DNA of 64,000 nt from CBDFLT01 sp965249225 (GCA_965249225.1 CBDFLT010000005.1:1-64000); one strand, 5' to 3'; shown: positions 16,223 through 24,965, counted from the first letter of the stretch. Translations and numbers: made by a program. Notes: a model not told the origin generated them from the sequence alone.

Positions 16223-17836
16223 ATTAGCAGCAACGGCGAAGTGCCAGATGTCCTGGTCATCGGCGCCGGCGCTTCAGGTGGTGCGTTCACCTGGAGCCTG
16301 AGCCAGGCCAACATCAAGGTCATGTGCCTTGAGCAGGGCGGTTGGATCGATCCTAAGTCCTACCCGCCCGCACAGGACGACTGGGAGCTCCACGCCCAGG
16401 CCGAGCTCGACCCCAATCCCAATGCCAGGGGATTGCCGGAGGACTACGCGGTCAACGCCACCGACTCCGCCATAGAGCCCCAGATGTACAACGCCGTCGG
16501 CGGAAGCATGATCCACTGGTTAGCGCACTTCCCTCGACTCCATCCATCAGACTTTAGAGTCCAGACGCTAGACGGCGTGGCCGACGACTGGCCCCTTACC
16601 TATCGTGACCTCGAGCCTTACTACGACCTGAATGACCGGATGACCGGAGTCGCCGGCGTGACAGGCGATCCCGGCTTCCCACCAAAGCCTCCCAGGCAAA
16701 CGCTACCTGTGCCCCTAGGCAAGCTGGGCGAAACCATAGTCGGAGGGTTCGAGAAGCTAGGATGGCACTGGTGGCCCTCGGACAGCGCTATCATCACAGA
16801 GCCCTACCGAGGACGGGACGCATGCAACAACTGCGGACCCTGCCAGCTCGGCTGCGTGATTCGCGCCAGGGCCAGCACGGACGTGACTTACTGGCCGGAG
16901 GCTCTCAAGAACGGGGCGGTCCTGAAGACCCGCACCCGGGTGCGGGAGGTAACAGTCAACAGCAAAGGAGTCGCAGACGGCGTCATCTACTACGATTCCC
17001 ACGGCATCGTCCACCACCAGCGGGCGAGGATCGTGGTGATGGCGGCAAACGGCATCGGAACACCAAGGTTGCTGCTGAACTCAACGTCGAGCCCGTTCCC
17101 CGACGGCCTGGCCAACAGCGGCGGCCTGGTCGGTAAGAACCTGATGTTTCACCCCTACGCCATGATGACAGGCGTGTTTGAGGACGATCTCGAGGGCTAT
17201 AAGGGACCCTCCCAGTGCACCGTAGCCAGCCAGGAGTTTTATGAGACAGACCTCTCCAGGGGGTTCGTTCGGGGTTATATGTTCCAGGTGGGCCGAACCG
17301 GAGGCCCCGTGCTCACGGCACTGGGATACGACGGGAACCCCGCCATCCCATGGGGCAGCGACCACAGGAGTAACTACGATAAACGGTTCGGCCGGACGAT
17401 CACGGTGGCGGCGTGCGGCGAAGACCTGCCGGAGCTTCACAATCAGGTCACCCTGGACCCCCAGCTCACCGACGGCGACGGCATCCCGGCACCCAGGGTA
17501 AGCTATACGGTGAGTGAAAACAGCCGCAAGCTTCTGGACCACGGTATCGCCCGTGGGACCGAACTGCTGGAGGCCGCAGGAGCGACACAGGTCCTCGTCA
17601 CACCCCTCACTAGACTTGCTGGATTCCACTTAATGGGCACAGCCAGGATGGGCACCGATCCGGCCAACTCCGTCGTGGACGGCCACGGCAGGTGCCATGA
17701 CGTGAAAAACCTATTCATCATCGATGGGAGCGTCTTCGTCACCGCGGGCGCAGCCAACCCCACATCTACAATCCAGGCGCTGGCGCTCTACATCGCCGAC
17801 TACATTAAAGCGAACGCACGGAACCTAATTCAGTGA
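16223..17836 (+). CDS. GMC-type FAD oxidoreductase with Cys cluster (copy 2)
   Basis: Close paralogue of the preceding gene along its full length, about 537 aa, with the same FAD motif (GAGASGGAFTWSL), Cys cluster (ACNNCGPCQLGCVIRA) and C-terminal His (FHLMGTARMG)/Asn (AANPTSTIQALA) pair. Start: GTG at 16241 lies 24 nt from the ribosome site and is 6 codons short of copy 1. ATT at 16223 has GAGGAGA ending 5 nt before it and lines up codon for codon with the ATG of copy 1 (M-G-A-D-S-D-I-V-D-V against I-S-S-N-G-E-V-P-D-V). I therefore annotate ATT. The tandem pair probably arose by duplication; whether the products form a heterodimer or differ in substrate cannot be told. Confidence 0.92.
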   Translation: MSSNGEVPDVLVIGAGASGGAFTWSLSQANIKVMCLEQGGWIDPKSYPPAQDDWELHAQAELDPNPNARGLPEDYAVNATDSAIEPQMYNAVGGSMIHWLAHFPRLHPSDFRVQTLDGVADDWPLTYRDLEPYYDLNDRMTGVAGVTGDPGFPPKPPRQTLPVPLGKLGETIVGGFEKLGWHWWPSDSAIITEPYRGRDACNNCGPCQLGCVIRARASTDVTYWPEALKNGAVLKTRTRVREVTVNSKGVADGVIYYDSHGIVHHQRARIVVMAANGIGTPRLLLNSTSSPFPDGLANSGGLVGKNLMFHPYAMMTGVFEDDLEGYKGPSQCTVASQEFYETDLSRGFVRGYMFQVGRTGGPVLTALGYDGNPAIPWGSDHRSNYDKRFGRTITVAACGEDLPELHNQVTLDPQLTDGDGIPAPRVSYTVSENSRKLLDHGIARGTELLEAAGATQVLVTPLTRLAGFHLMGTARMGTDPANSVVDGHGRCHDVKNLFIIDGSVFVTAGAANPTSTIQALALYIADYIKANARNLIQ

Positions 17837-17904
17837 CCTCAGATGACGAATTCGGATTGTAACAACCTCGCCAGACTGGAACATTAGCCGAAGGGAGGCA
17901 CAAT

Positions 17905-18381
17905 ATGACGTCTAAGCGAGCGGATGGACCTTCCTTTTTTGTAGGCGGTCAGCGGGACCTCTTGATCGCCATCCTAAACCGCATCGTGCCGGCTAGCGGA
18001 GACTTCCCCGGCGCGGGGGACCTAGGAGTGGCCGAGTTCGTTGACGGCGTCGTCGGAGACTCAGCGCTGCTAAAGCGTGTGTTTCTGGAGGGGCTGGCAC
18101 AGGTCGAGATCGACAGCGACGCCGAACACTCCAAGGATTTCGGCGAGCTGTCAGATGACCAGAAGGACAGCATCCTGAGAAAAGTGGAATCGTCCTTCCC
18201 GGAGTTCTTCCAAGCCCTCGTGCAGCAGACCTACCGGGGCTACTACAGCGATTCACGCATAGTGACGCTATTGGGCCTCGAAGCACGTCCCCCACAACCG
18301 CTGGGATACGAGATGGAGCCCTTCGACATGAGCCTGATTGAGCCGGTGAAGAAGCGAGGACAGATCTACAAGGACGTTTGA
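17905..18381 (+). CDS. gluconate 2-dehydrogenase subunit 3-like protein
   Basis: A 158-aa protein resembling the small (gamma) subunit family Gluconate_2-dh3. It has LLIAILNRIVPASGDFPGAG near the N-terminus, LSDDQKDSILRKVESSFPEFFQALVQQTYRGYYSD in the middle, and the C-terminal PQPLGYEMEPFD. In characterised complexes this subunit carries a Tat signal and hitch-hikes the GMC subunit to the periplasm. Here the N-terminus (M-T-S-K-R-A-D-G) shows no twin-arginine or hydrophobic signal, so the complex may stay cytoplasmic. ATG has AGGGAGG upstream. It is the last gene of the GMC operon. Confidence 0.8.
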   Translation: MTSKRADGPSFFVGGQRDLLIAILNRIVPASGDFPGAGDLGVAEFVDGVVGDSALLKRVFLEGLAQVEIDSDAEHSKDFGELSDDQKDSILRKVESSFPEFFQALVQQTYRGYYSDSRIVTLLGLEARPPQPLGYEMEPFDMSLIEPVKKRGQIYKDV

Positions 18382-18480
18382 AACAGCCTCCAGGCACTGT
18401 GTACCTGAACAGCCGTTCTGAGGGCTTGTGCTATGCTATTTGTGTGAGAAACGGCAGTATTAGACCCTCGCTAACGACTC

Positions 18481-19053
18481 ATGAGTGAGCAGCCACAAAC
18501 CAGCACATCTGAACCAGCATCTGCCCCATCCTTGAGCCGACGGCTCCCATGGCAGAGAAGCCACCTGCTGATATTCACCATCCTGGGGGTGCTGGCCCTT
18601 GACCAGCTCACCAAATACCTCATCAGGTCATACCTAGAACTCGGCGAGTCCTGGCCTGCGGAAGGCTTTGTCCGCCTAACCCACGGGACCAACTCGGGCA
18701 CCGCCTTCGGCCTGTTCCCCAACCAGACCTTCATCCTGATCCTGGCATCGCTAATAGCCATCGGTTTTTTGTACTACTTCTACAGGTCACAGGCGGGGCC
18801 AAGGGCTCTGCTGAGGTTTACAATCGGCCTGCAGTTGGGTGGCGCATTCGGTAACCTAATAGACCGGGTGAGGGATGGCGCCGTGGTGGACTTCATCGAC
18901 ATCGGCCCATGGCCTATCTTCAACGTCGCCGACTCCTCCATAGTGGTGGGCATCTCTCTGCTGGTCTGGACAATGCTCATCGGCGGAGGCCGGCCAGCTT
19001 CACCTGCCGAAGACTCAGACAGGCCCGAGGACAGCGGCAGCCTTAACCCGTGA
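18481..19053 (+). CDS. lspA: lipoprotein signal peptidase (signal peptidase II)
   Basis: Integral membrane aspartyl protease that removes signal peptides of diacylglyceryl-prolipoproteins, 190 aa. Four TM segments. Conserved box LDQLTKYLIR, NSGTAFG, GNLIDRVRDGAVVDFID (first catalytic Asp region) and FNVADSSIVVG (second catalytic Asp). The N-terminal 20 residues are hydrophilic and Ser/Pro rich. It serves lipoproteins such as those at 31.5-34.4 kb, 22.7 kb and 48.7 kb. It overlaps the next gene by GTGA. Confidence 0.96.
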   Translation: MSEQPQTSTSEPASAPSLSRRLPWQRSHLLIFTILGVLALDQLTKYLIRSYLELGESWPAEGFVRLTHGTNSGTAFGLFPNQTFILILASLIAIGFLYYFYRSQAGPRALLRFTIGLQLGGAFGNLIDRVRDGAVVDFIDIGPWPIFNVADSSIVVGISLLVWTMLIGGGRPASPAEDSDRPEDSGSLNP

Positions 19054-19973
19054 CCCGCACACTATTAGTCCCTGCAGACGCCGGCGGTCAACGTCTCGAT
19101 ACGTTCCTCGCCCATGAGTGCCCGGACCTCTCCCGCTCCCGGCTCCAACGTCTGATAGTAGACGGCAATGTTATCGTCGAGGGCGGACATGCGAAACCCG
19201 CGTTGAAGGTACAAACGGGCCAAGTCATCGAGGTAACGGTCCCCGAGCCTAAACCAGCAGGCATATCACCGCAGCATATCCCGCTAGAAGTCGTGTACCA
19301 GGATGCAGACATCCTGGTGGTCGACAAGCCGGCAGGACTTACGGTCCACCCAGCTCCGGGACACCCGGACCGCACTCTCGTCAACGCGGTGCTGGCGCTG
19401 TGTCCTGATCTCCAGGGCATCGGCGGTGTCACCCGTCCAGGGATGGTTCACCGGCTGGACAAGGACACGTCGGGACTAATCGTGGTGGCCAAGAACGAAA
19501 AGGCGCACGCGGACCTGTCAGTCCAGTTCAAGGAGCGACGTGTCAAGAAGGCGTATCTCGCCGTGGTCCACGGCCGCCTCGAACCACCCGAGGCGGTGAT
19601 CGAAGCCCCAATAGGGCGCGATCCCGCCAACCGGAAAAGGATGGCAGTGACGGCCAACGGACGGGAGGCCACGACCCAATACCGGGCGATTTCTTACTTG
19701 GAGGGCTATACGCTTGTGGAAGCCGTTCCGTCCACGGGTCGGACGCATCAGATCAGGGTGCATATGGCCTCGCTAGGGCACCCTCTCGTGGGCGATGGGA
19801 CCTACGGGAATCGCCATCCCATACTGGACAGACACTTTCTCCATGCCCACCTATTGGGATTTCGCCTCCCGGCCACCGGCGAGTACGCGGAGTTCAACGC
19901 CGAGCTGCCACAGGAGCTCGCCGCATTCCTCGATACCATCAGGCCTTCGGCGGACGAGGGCAGGTCCCTTTGA
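19050..19973 (+). CDS. rluD: RluD-type 23S rRNA pseudouridine synthase
   Basis: A 307-aa pseudouridine synthase. The N-terminal S4 RNA-binding domain (about residues 10-75: RLDTFLAHECPDLSRSRLQ) precedes the RluA-family catalytic domain with the active-site Asp in HRLDKDTSGLIVVAKN. C-terminal GRTHQIRVHMASLGHPLVGD is characteristic. GTG start inside the end of lspA; the lspA-rluD order is very common in bacteria. The exact uridine target is assigned by family only. Confidence 0.93.
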   Translation: MTRTLLVPADAGGQRLDTFLAHECPDLSRSRLQRLIVDGNVIVEGGHAKPALKVQTGQVIEVTVPEPKPAGISPQHIPLEVVYQDADILVVDKPAGLTVHPAPGHPDRTLVNAVLALCPDLQGIGGVTRPGMVHRLDKDTSGLIVVAKNEKAHADLSVQFKERRVKKAYLAVVHGRLEPPEAVIEAPIGRDPANRKRMAVTANGREATTQYRAISYLEGYTLVEAVPSTGRTHQIRVHMASLGHPLVGDGTYGNRHPILDRHFLHAHLLGFRLPATGEYAEFNAELPQELAAFLDTIRPSADEGRSL

Positions 19974-19986
19974 GAGCGGCGACGGC

Positions 19987-20838
19987 CTAGCCGGGCTGCA
20001 CCTCCCCACGATCCAGTCTCCGGCGCCGCTGCATGCGTCCCCACGCGGCTGAGCTTGCCATCGTAACGATTAGGAAGCCCACCGCGGTAAGAACTACCGA
20101 GCCTCCGGCCGCAAGGTTCGCATAATAGGAGATGGAAAGGCCCACCAACGCGCTAAACACACCTATTGCCATGGCCAGCACGATCGAGGCCCGGAGCCCT
20201 GTTGCCAGACGCAGGCTCGACATCACCGGGATTACGATCAGCGCCCCCACCAGAAGAACGCCCACCACTCGCATCGAGAGCGTTATTGTGGCACCCGTCA
20301 GCACCGCCAGGGCCAGATTTACCGAGAACACTCGGACTCCTGTAGTCCGCGCCAGCTCGCTATCGAACGAGACCTGAGACAGCTCCGGGTAGAACAGAGC
20401 AATGAAGCCCAGTACGATAATTAACAGCCCTACGAGTAGCCAGAGCTCGGTCGAGGTTACCGTCAGCACGCTACCGAACAGGTAGCTGAATAGGTCGACG
20501 TTGAAACCGTCGGCCAGGCTTATTATCACAACAGCGAGAGCCAGTGCGGTGTATAGGACCACCGCTAGGGCCGCGTCTCCCGGCATCATGCGCCGCGCTC
20601 GCACTATCTCAATGGTCGCCGCAGCAATGGAGGTCGCTCCCATCGCAACAAGAGGTGGGTACGTTGAAGTCAACAGACCGATGGCGACCCCAGTCAACGC
20701 TACATGGGACAGGCTGTCGGCAACCAGCGATAACCTACGAAGCACCAGAAATACGCCGAGCGCCGGCGCCAGCGCGCCAACCAGCGTGCCACCGATCAGC
20801 GCCCGGACCATAAAGTCGTATGTGAGTATCTCAGGCAT
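19987..20838 (-). CDS. metal (Zn/Mn) ABC transporter permease, ZnuB-like
   Basis: ABC-3 family membrane permease, 283 aa, about eight hydrophobic segments. Typical beginnings are MVRALIGGTLVGALAPALG and LRRLSLVADSLSHVALTGVA, then FSYLFGSVLTVT and RVVGVLLVGALIVIP. It is the last gene of the minus-strand set Fur, binding protein, ATPase, permease. Metal import into the cytoplasm; zinc is favoured by the regulator arrangement, manganese not excluded. It converges tail to tail on rluD with a 13-bp gap. Confidence 0.92.
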   Translation of the reverse strand: MPEILTYDFMVRALIGGTLVGALAPALGVFLVLRRLSLVADSLSHVALTGVAIGLLTSTYPPLVAMGATSIAAATIEIVRARRMMPGDAALAVVLYTALALAVVIISLADGFNVDLFSYLFGSVLTVTSTELWLLVGLLIIVLGFIALFYPELSQVSFDSELARTTGVRVFSVNLALAVLTGATITLSMRVVGVLLVGALIVIPVMSSLRLATGLRASIVLAMAIGVFSALVGLSISYYANLAAGGSVVLTAVGFLIVTMASSAAWGRMQRRRRLDRGEVQPG

Positions 20839-20970
20839 AGGCCACTACCCCAAAGCGTATGCTCTTTTCCGACCCACTCCGGACTGTGTCCGGGCACATC
20901 CTGCCCCAGCCACTAGGCGGCCTCAGGTGCATTTCGGAGGTTGCCGACGGCTTGAACGCAACCACGCAAC

Positions 20971-21792
20971 CTACCGGTGCTCATGCAGGGCGTCGTGCAG
21001 CAGGACGTCCACCTGCAGTCCGTAGAGGGCGGACAACTCATCGCGGGTAATTTTATGGGGCGGGCCGTGAAACACCATGGTCCGGTTTATGCAAGCGACG
21101 GTCGTCGCCTCACGCATTACCACGCCGATGTCGTGAGTCACAATAAGGATGGTGATGCCTTGATCCTGGTTCAGGCGCCGAAGAATCGAGTAGAAGACCT
21201 CCTGTCCGGCGGCGTCAACGCCCGCGACCGGCTCGTCCAGCACCAACAGATCGGGCTGACGAATCAGCGCCCTGGCGACCAGCACCCGCTGCTGCTGCCC
21301 TGCCGAGAGGGATGAGACCCGCCGCCGTCTCAGGTCGGCCACACCCACCTCCTCCATCGACCGCACTACGGACTCCAGGTTGCTTCGACGCCAGACACCG
21401 AAAGGATCGAATCCCCTGTATAAGCCCTGCGCTACCACCTCCTCGACAGTAATGGGTGACTGGTGGCTCACTCCTTCCACAGACTGGGGCACGTATCCCA
21501 CCCGCCACCATGAGCGAAACTCGTCTACGGGCTCACCGAAAATGGAAACAATGCCGCGGTTAGGCTTGACCAAGCCCAGCACCAGCTTTAGAAGCGTCGT
21601 CTTCCCGCTGCCGTTGGGACCCAGAATGGACGCGAACTCGCCGCGCCGGACCACGAAGTTGATGTCCTCGACCGCCGGCTGAGAGTCGTACGCGAACGAG
21701 ACGTGATCGAAGCCAAGACAAGGCTCCAACACGGCCCCAGAGGCCGCTGCCTTAGTTGTGGTCGATCGAGTGGCACGGGGTCGGGTACGCAT
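20971..21792 (-). CDS. metal ABC transporter ATPase, ZnuC-like
   Basis: ABC ATPase, 273 aa. Walker A ILGPNGSGKTTLLK, Q-loop YVPQSVEGV, signature LSAGQQQRVLVARAL, Walker B LLVLDEPVAGVD, and H-loop IVTHDIGVV. The start ATG at 21792 overlaps the stop of the binding-protein gene (ATGA), so the two are translationally coupled. A 132-bp gap separates it from the permease gene, in which I see no gene. Confidence 0.94.
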   Translation of the reverse strand: MRTRPRATRSTTTKAAASGAVLEPCLGFDHVSFAYDSQPAVEDINFVVRRGEFASILGPNGSGKTTLLKLVLGLVKPNRGIVSIFGEPVDEFRSWWRVGYVPQSVEGVSHQSPITVEEVVAQGLYRGFDPFGVWRRSNLESVVRSMEEVGVADLRRRRVSSLSAGQQQRVLVARALIRQPDLLVLDEPVAGVDAAGQEVFYSILRRLNQDQGITILIVTHDIGVVMREATTVACINRTMVFHGPPHKITRDELSALYGLQVDVLLHDALHEHR

Positions 21793-22760
21793 CACGGTCC
21801 ACATTTCAGCGCAACGCGGAGGTTCGACAGGTTGACCTCCATGATCGAAAAGTAAGTCTCGCCGCGTTCAACGTCTTCAGGAGACAGGCTCTCCAGTGGA
21901 TGCAAAGACAACGTCCCGGCACCCACCTCCTCGGCCAAGGTGTCGGCCAGCCTGTCGCTCACGTTGGGTTCGACCATAACGTAAGCCACACCCAGCACCT
22001 TCAAGCGGTCCGCCAGCCGTGCCAGCTCCTTCGGAGAGGGCTCGACCTCGGGAGAGATGCCGGAGATCGGGGCCGCCTCAAGGCCGTATCGCAGCGCCAG
22101 ATAGCTGAACGCGTCGTGTGCCGTGGCGAAGTGGTTGATGGCGCAGTCCGCCAGGCCCGCGGCAAACCTCTGGTGGAGCGTCCGAAGCTCATCTATCAGA
22201 CCGTCGGCGTTCTCGAGGTAGACCACCTGCCTATCGGGGTCCGCACGCTGGAGCGCATCTCGGATCAACCTAACCTGCTCGACGGCCCTCAACGGGTCGA
22301 GCCACACGTGCGGGTCCGCTGAGTCATGTCCGTTAGCGCCGCCGGATACCTCAGCTACACCCAGGCTCGCCTCCACGATAATCCGGTCTTCCACACCGCT
22401 GGCATCCAGCGCCCGGTCGAGCCACGGCTCGAATCCGGCGCCGTTATAGACGACCACGTCGGCGGAAGCAAGGCGACGGATGTCGGAGGGCGTGGGTCCG
22501 AAATCGTGCGCCTCGACGCCGGGCGCAACCAGGTTCACTACCTCGACGGACTCTCCGCCAACACGGCGAGCGAAAAACTCCAGGGGATATAGGGTGGTGA
22601 CCACGATAATCGGTTGCGTGCCCACCACAGTCGGGACCACTCCCGCAGCTTCCTCAGACGCCTGATCCGAGCCCGTTCCTCCATTCGAGCACGCGGTCGC
22701 CAGGAGGCCTAATCCTGCTATACCCAGCACCAGCCTCCACCGGCAGACGAGTGTCGACAC
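21792..22760 (-). CDS. metal-binding lipoprotein of the ABC transporter, ZnuA-like
   Basis: Substrate-binding protein of the ZnuA/TroA family, about 322 aa. The N-terminal signal peptide ends in a lipobox (LGLLATAC), so the mature protein is lipid-anchored. Metal-ligand His regions are GVEAHDFGPTP, DPHVWLDPLRA and FATAHDAFSYLA, with a C-terminal Glu/Asp region. There is no long His-rich loop of the kind seen in E. coli ZnuA. The chosen start is GTG 22760, giving a normal signal peptide; the longer frame to 22937 runs antisense into the Fur gene. A partial Fur-box-like sequence lies immediately upstream (22766-22780). Confidence 0.9.
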   Translation of the reverse strand: MSTLVCRWRLVLGIAGLGLLATACSNGGTGSDQASEEAAGVVPTVVGTQPIIVVTTLYPLEFFARRVGGESVEVVNLVAPGVEAHDFGPTPSDIRRLASADVVVYNGAGFEPWLDRALDASGVEDRIIVEASLGVAEVSGGANGHDSADPHVWLDPLRAVEQVRLIRDALQRADPDRQVVYLENADGLIDELRTLHQRFAAGLADCAINHFATAHDAFSYLALRYGLEAAPISGISPEVEPSPKELARLADRLKVLGVAYVMVEPNVSDRLADTLAEEVGAGTLSLHPLESLSPEDVERGETYFSIMEVNLSNLRVALKCGP

Positions 22761-22765
22761 CTTAT

Positions 22766-22780
22766 TGATACTTTGTCTCA
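22766..22780. promoter_or_regulatory. degenerate Zur/Fur-type operator before the binding-protein gene
   Basis: TGATACTTTGTCTCA shares its left half with the perfect palindromes at 23262 and 23316 and diverges in the right half. Six bases upstream of the GTG start of the metal-binding lipoprotein. Confidence 0.4.
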
Positions 22781-22827
22781 CTAAGGATCTCGCACTTTCT
22801 CGAACAGGGTTATGGCGAATCGGTCCT

Positions 22828-23262
22828 CTAGCCCTCTGGGCTAGCCAGGCACTGGCGGCACGTGATGTAGAACTCCATGCGATGGCCGACAATCTCGCCC
22901 GAGATGTCTGCGCCGATACCACGGAGGACGCGCTCAATAGTCGAGTCGCGGAACTCGCCCACGGTGCCGCACTTCACGCAGATGGTGTGGTGGTGATGCT
23001 CGACCCTAGCCAGAGTGTACTTGGGCGCTCCATTAGGCAGGGCCAGCTTGCAGATCACGCCCTCGTCCAGAAGAAGCCTTATGGTCCTGTAGACGGTCGC
23101 GCGCCCCACACCCGGCAGCTCGTCGCAGATCTCCTGAGCGCTGAAACCCTCCTGCTTGGTATCCAGCAGGTCGATCACATCGCGCCGAGGCCAGGTCACG
23201 CGATAGCCGCGATCCTCCAGCGTCGCCAGTAGATCATGCCTGGTGGGATTAGTTTGAATCAT
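22828..23262 (-). CDS. Fur-family metalloregulator (probably Zur)
   Basis: A 144-aa winged-helix repressor. The DNA-binding domain has GYRVTWPRRDVIDLL, ELPGVGRATVYRTIRLLLDEG (recognition helix) and PKYTLARVEHHHH. The dimerisation domain carries two CxxC pairs, CVKCGTVGEF and CRQCLAS, which form the structural zinc site. ATG at 23262 lies inside a perfect palindrome (23262-23276), so autoregulation at the initiation region is likely. Adjacency to a Zn/Mn-type ABC transporter argues for Zur (zinc) rather than Fur (iron); sequence alone cannot decide. Confidence 0.92.
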   Translation of the reverse strand: MIQTNPTRHDLLATLEDRGYRVTWPRRDVIDLLDTKQEGFSAQEICDELPGVGRATVYRTIRLLLDEGVICKLALPNGAPKYTLARVEHHHHTICVKCGTVGEFRDSTIERVLRGIGADISGEIVGHRMEFYITCRQCLASPEG

Positions 23263-23276
23263 GATACTAAGTATCA
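23262..23276. promoter_or_regulatory. palindromic Zur/Fur operator over the repressor start
   Basis: TGATACTAAGTATCA is a perfect 7-1-7 inverted repeat, the form of a Fur-family box. It overlaps the ATG of the Fur-family gene. Confidence 0.75.
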
Positions 23277-23315
23277 ATTATATCTGCGAAGTCGCCAGAT
23301 TACAACACGCGAAAC

Positions 23316-23328
23316 GATACTGAGTATC
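23316..23328. promoter_or_regulatory. second palindromic Zur/Fur operator
   Basis: GATACTGAGTATC, a perfect 6-1-6 inverted repeat matching the first box, 40 bp away, between the divergent Fur-family gene and gltX. Two boxes suggest cooperative repression of the divergent region. Confidence 0.7.
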
Positions 23329-23413
23329 ATTAGGCCTGCTGATTATCAGCCGCAGGCCCTGACGGCTCGAGGTAGAGTTGCTGTGCCCACGATGTTAGAA
23401 TGCTTCGAGCATC

Positions 23414-24874
23414 ATGGCGAGCAAAGTCCGCGTAAGATTCGCGCCCAGCCCGACCGGCGAACCCCACGTCGGCAACCTACGCACGGCCGTGTTCACGTGG
23501 CTCTTCGCACGCCATGCCCAGGGCTCCCTTATCGTCCGCATCGAAGACACAGACCAGGAGCGGAAGGTGGAAGGGGCCGTCGAGATGCTGCTGGAGTCTT
23601 TGCGATGGCTAGGGCTGGACTGGGATGAAGGCCCAGAGGCTGGAGGAGGTTATGGCCCTTACTTTCAGTCTCAGCGCCTCTCGTTGTACCGCGATGTAGC
23701 GGGCCGGCTGCTCGTTACCGGGGACGCCTACAACTGCTACTGCTCCCCGGAACGCCTGGCCGAGGTGCGGAAGAAGCAGGCCGAACTCAAGCAGCCGCCG
23801 GGCTACGACCGCCGCTGCCGCAATATGAGCGCGAGCGAGCGACGAGAGCAGGAATGCAAAGGGACCACGCCCGTCGTTCGATTCAAGGTGCCTGCGGAGG
23901 GCGTGACGACGGTCAATGACCTGATCCGTGGAGAAGTCTCCTTCGAGAATAACCTCATCGACGACTTCGTGATCATGAAGTCGGATGGGTTCCCCACCTA
24001 TCACCTGGCCCATCTTGCGGACGACCAGGCCATGGAGATAACCCATGTGCTGCGCGCCGAAGAGTGGCTTCCCAGCACGCCCAGACACCTTTTGATCTAC
24101 AAGGCTCTTAATTGGGAGCCTCCCAGGTTCGCGCACCTGCCCATCATCCTGGCGCCGGACAGGTCGAAGCTGAGCAAACGCCACGGCGCCACCTCGGTCC
24201 TGGAATACCGCGCAATGGGTTACCTGCCGGACGCGATGCTCAACTTTCTCGCCCTTCTGGGTTGGTCTCTGGACGACAAGACGGACATCATCTCCCGCGA
24301 CGACCTGATCCGTCACTTCTCCATCGAGCGCGTCGGAAAGTCTGGCGCCGTGTTCAACTCGGAGAAGCTGGAATGGATGAACGGCCACTACATGAGGGAG
24401 CTGGCTCATGGCCGGCTGGCGGAACTCCTGCTCGACTACTGGGGCCACTTCCCACCCGCAGAGATCCAGGACCTGCCATCCAAGGAGCGTCTAATTCGTA
24501 TCGTTCCTCTTATCCAGGAGCGCATGAAGACGCTGAAGGAGGCGGCGGCGCTGATCGCGTTCTTCTTCAAGGACAGTCTGGACTATGAGGCCGAGGACCT
24601 GATTCAGAAGGGCATGAATGCTTCAGGGACGAAGGAGGCGCTGCAGAAGACGCTGTCACGACTGCAGGAGCTCACGGCCTTCGATGCAGAGACGACGGAG
24701 GCATCCATGAGGTCCCTTGCCGAGGAGCTAGGTCTCAAGGCCAAACAGCTCTTCGGCTCGCTACGCATTGCCACGACGGGCCAGCGGGTCGCCCCTCCCC
24801 TGTTCGAAAGCATGGAGGTCCTGGGCAGAGACCGGTCCCTCCAAGCCATCGAGGAGGCTATCAGAAGGCTGTGA
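23414..24874 (+). CDS. gltX: glutamyl-tRNA synthetase
   Basis: Class I aminoacyl-tRNA synthetase, 486 aa, normal length. N-terminal RFAPSPTGEPHVGNLRTA (HIGH-type motif as PHVGN), IEDTDQER, and KLSKRHGATSV (KMSKS variant), followed by the helical anticodon-binding domain. Whether it is discriminating or also charges tRNA-Gln was not resolved; a GatB/YqeY-domain protein follows. ATG start; the promoter region is shared with the divergent Fur-family gene. Confidence 0.97.
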   Translation: MASKVRVRFAPSPTGEPHVGNLRTAVFTWLFARHAQGSLIVRIEDTDQERKVEGAVEMLLESLRWLGLDWDEGPEAGGGYGPYFQSQRLSLYRDVAGRLLVTGDAYNCYCSPERLAEVRKKQAELKQPPGYDRRCRNMSASERREQECKGTTPVVRFKVPAEGVTTVNDLIRGEVSFENNLIDDFVIMKSDGFPTYHLAHLADDQAMEITHVLRAEEWLPSTPRHLLIYKALNWEPPRFAHLPIILAPDRSKLSKRHGATSVLEYRAMGYLPDAMLNFLALLGWSLDDKTDIISRDDLIRHFSIERVGKSGAVFNSEKLEWMNGHYMRELAHGRLAELLLDYWGHFPPAEIQDLPSKERLIRIVPLIQERMKTLKEAAALIAFFFKDSLDYEAEDLIQKGMNASGTKEALQKTLSRLQELTAFDAETTEASMRSLAEELGLKAKQLFGSLRIATTGQRVAPPLFESMEVLGRDRSLQAIEEAIRRL

Positions 24875-24894
24875 TGGTCGTTGCATCCACTTCC

Positions 24895-24923
24895 TTGACA
24901 CCCTCTGAGCGCCTATCTATACT
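24895..24923 (+). promoter_or_regulatory. near-consensus sigma70 promoter for yqeY
   Basis: Perfect TTGACA (24895-24900), 17-bp spacer, TATACT (24918-24923). About 43 bp upstream of the yqeY ATG, in the gap after gltX. Confidence 0.85.
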
Positions 24924-24965
24924 GCGTCCGGAGTCGGGAAGCGCAGCCGCCGAAAGGCGCCATAG

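Noticed and set aside
23414..23628. Small plus-strand frame 23236-23628 overlapping the start of gltX
   Set aside because: Overlaps gltX in another frame and starts inside the regulator gene; low complexity and Arg/Pro rich.
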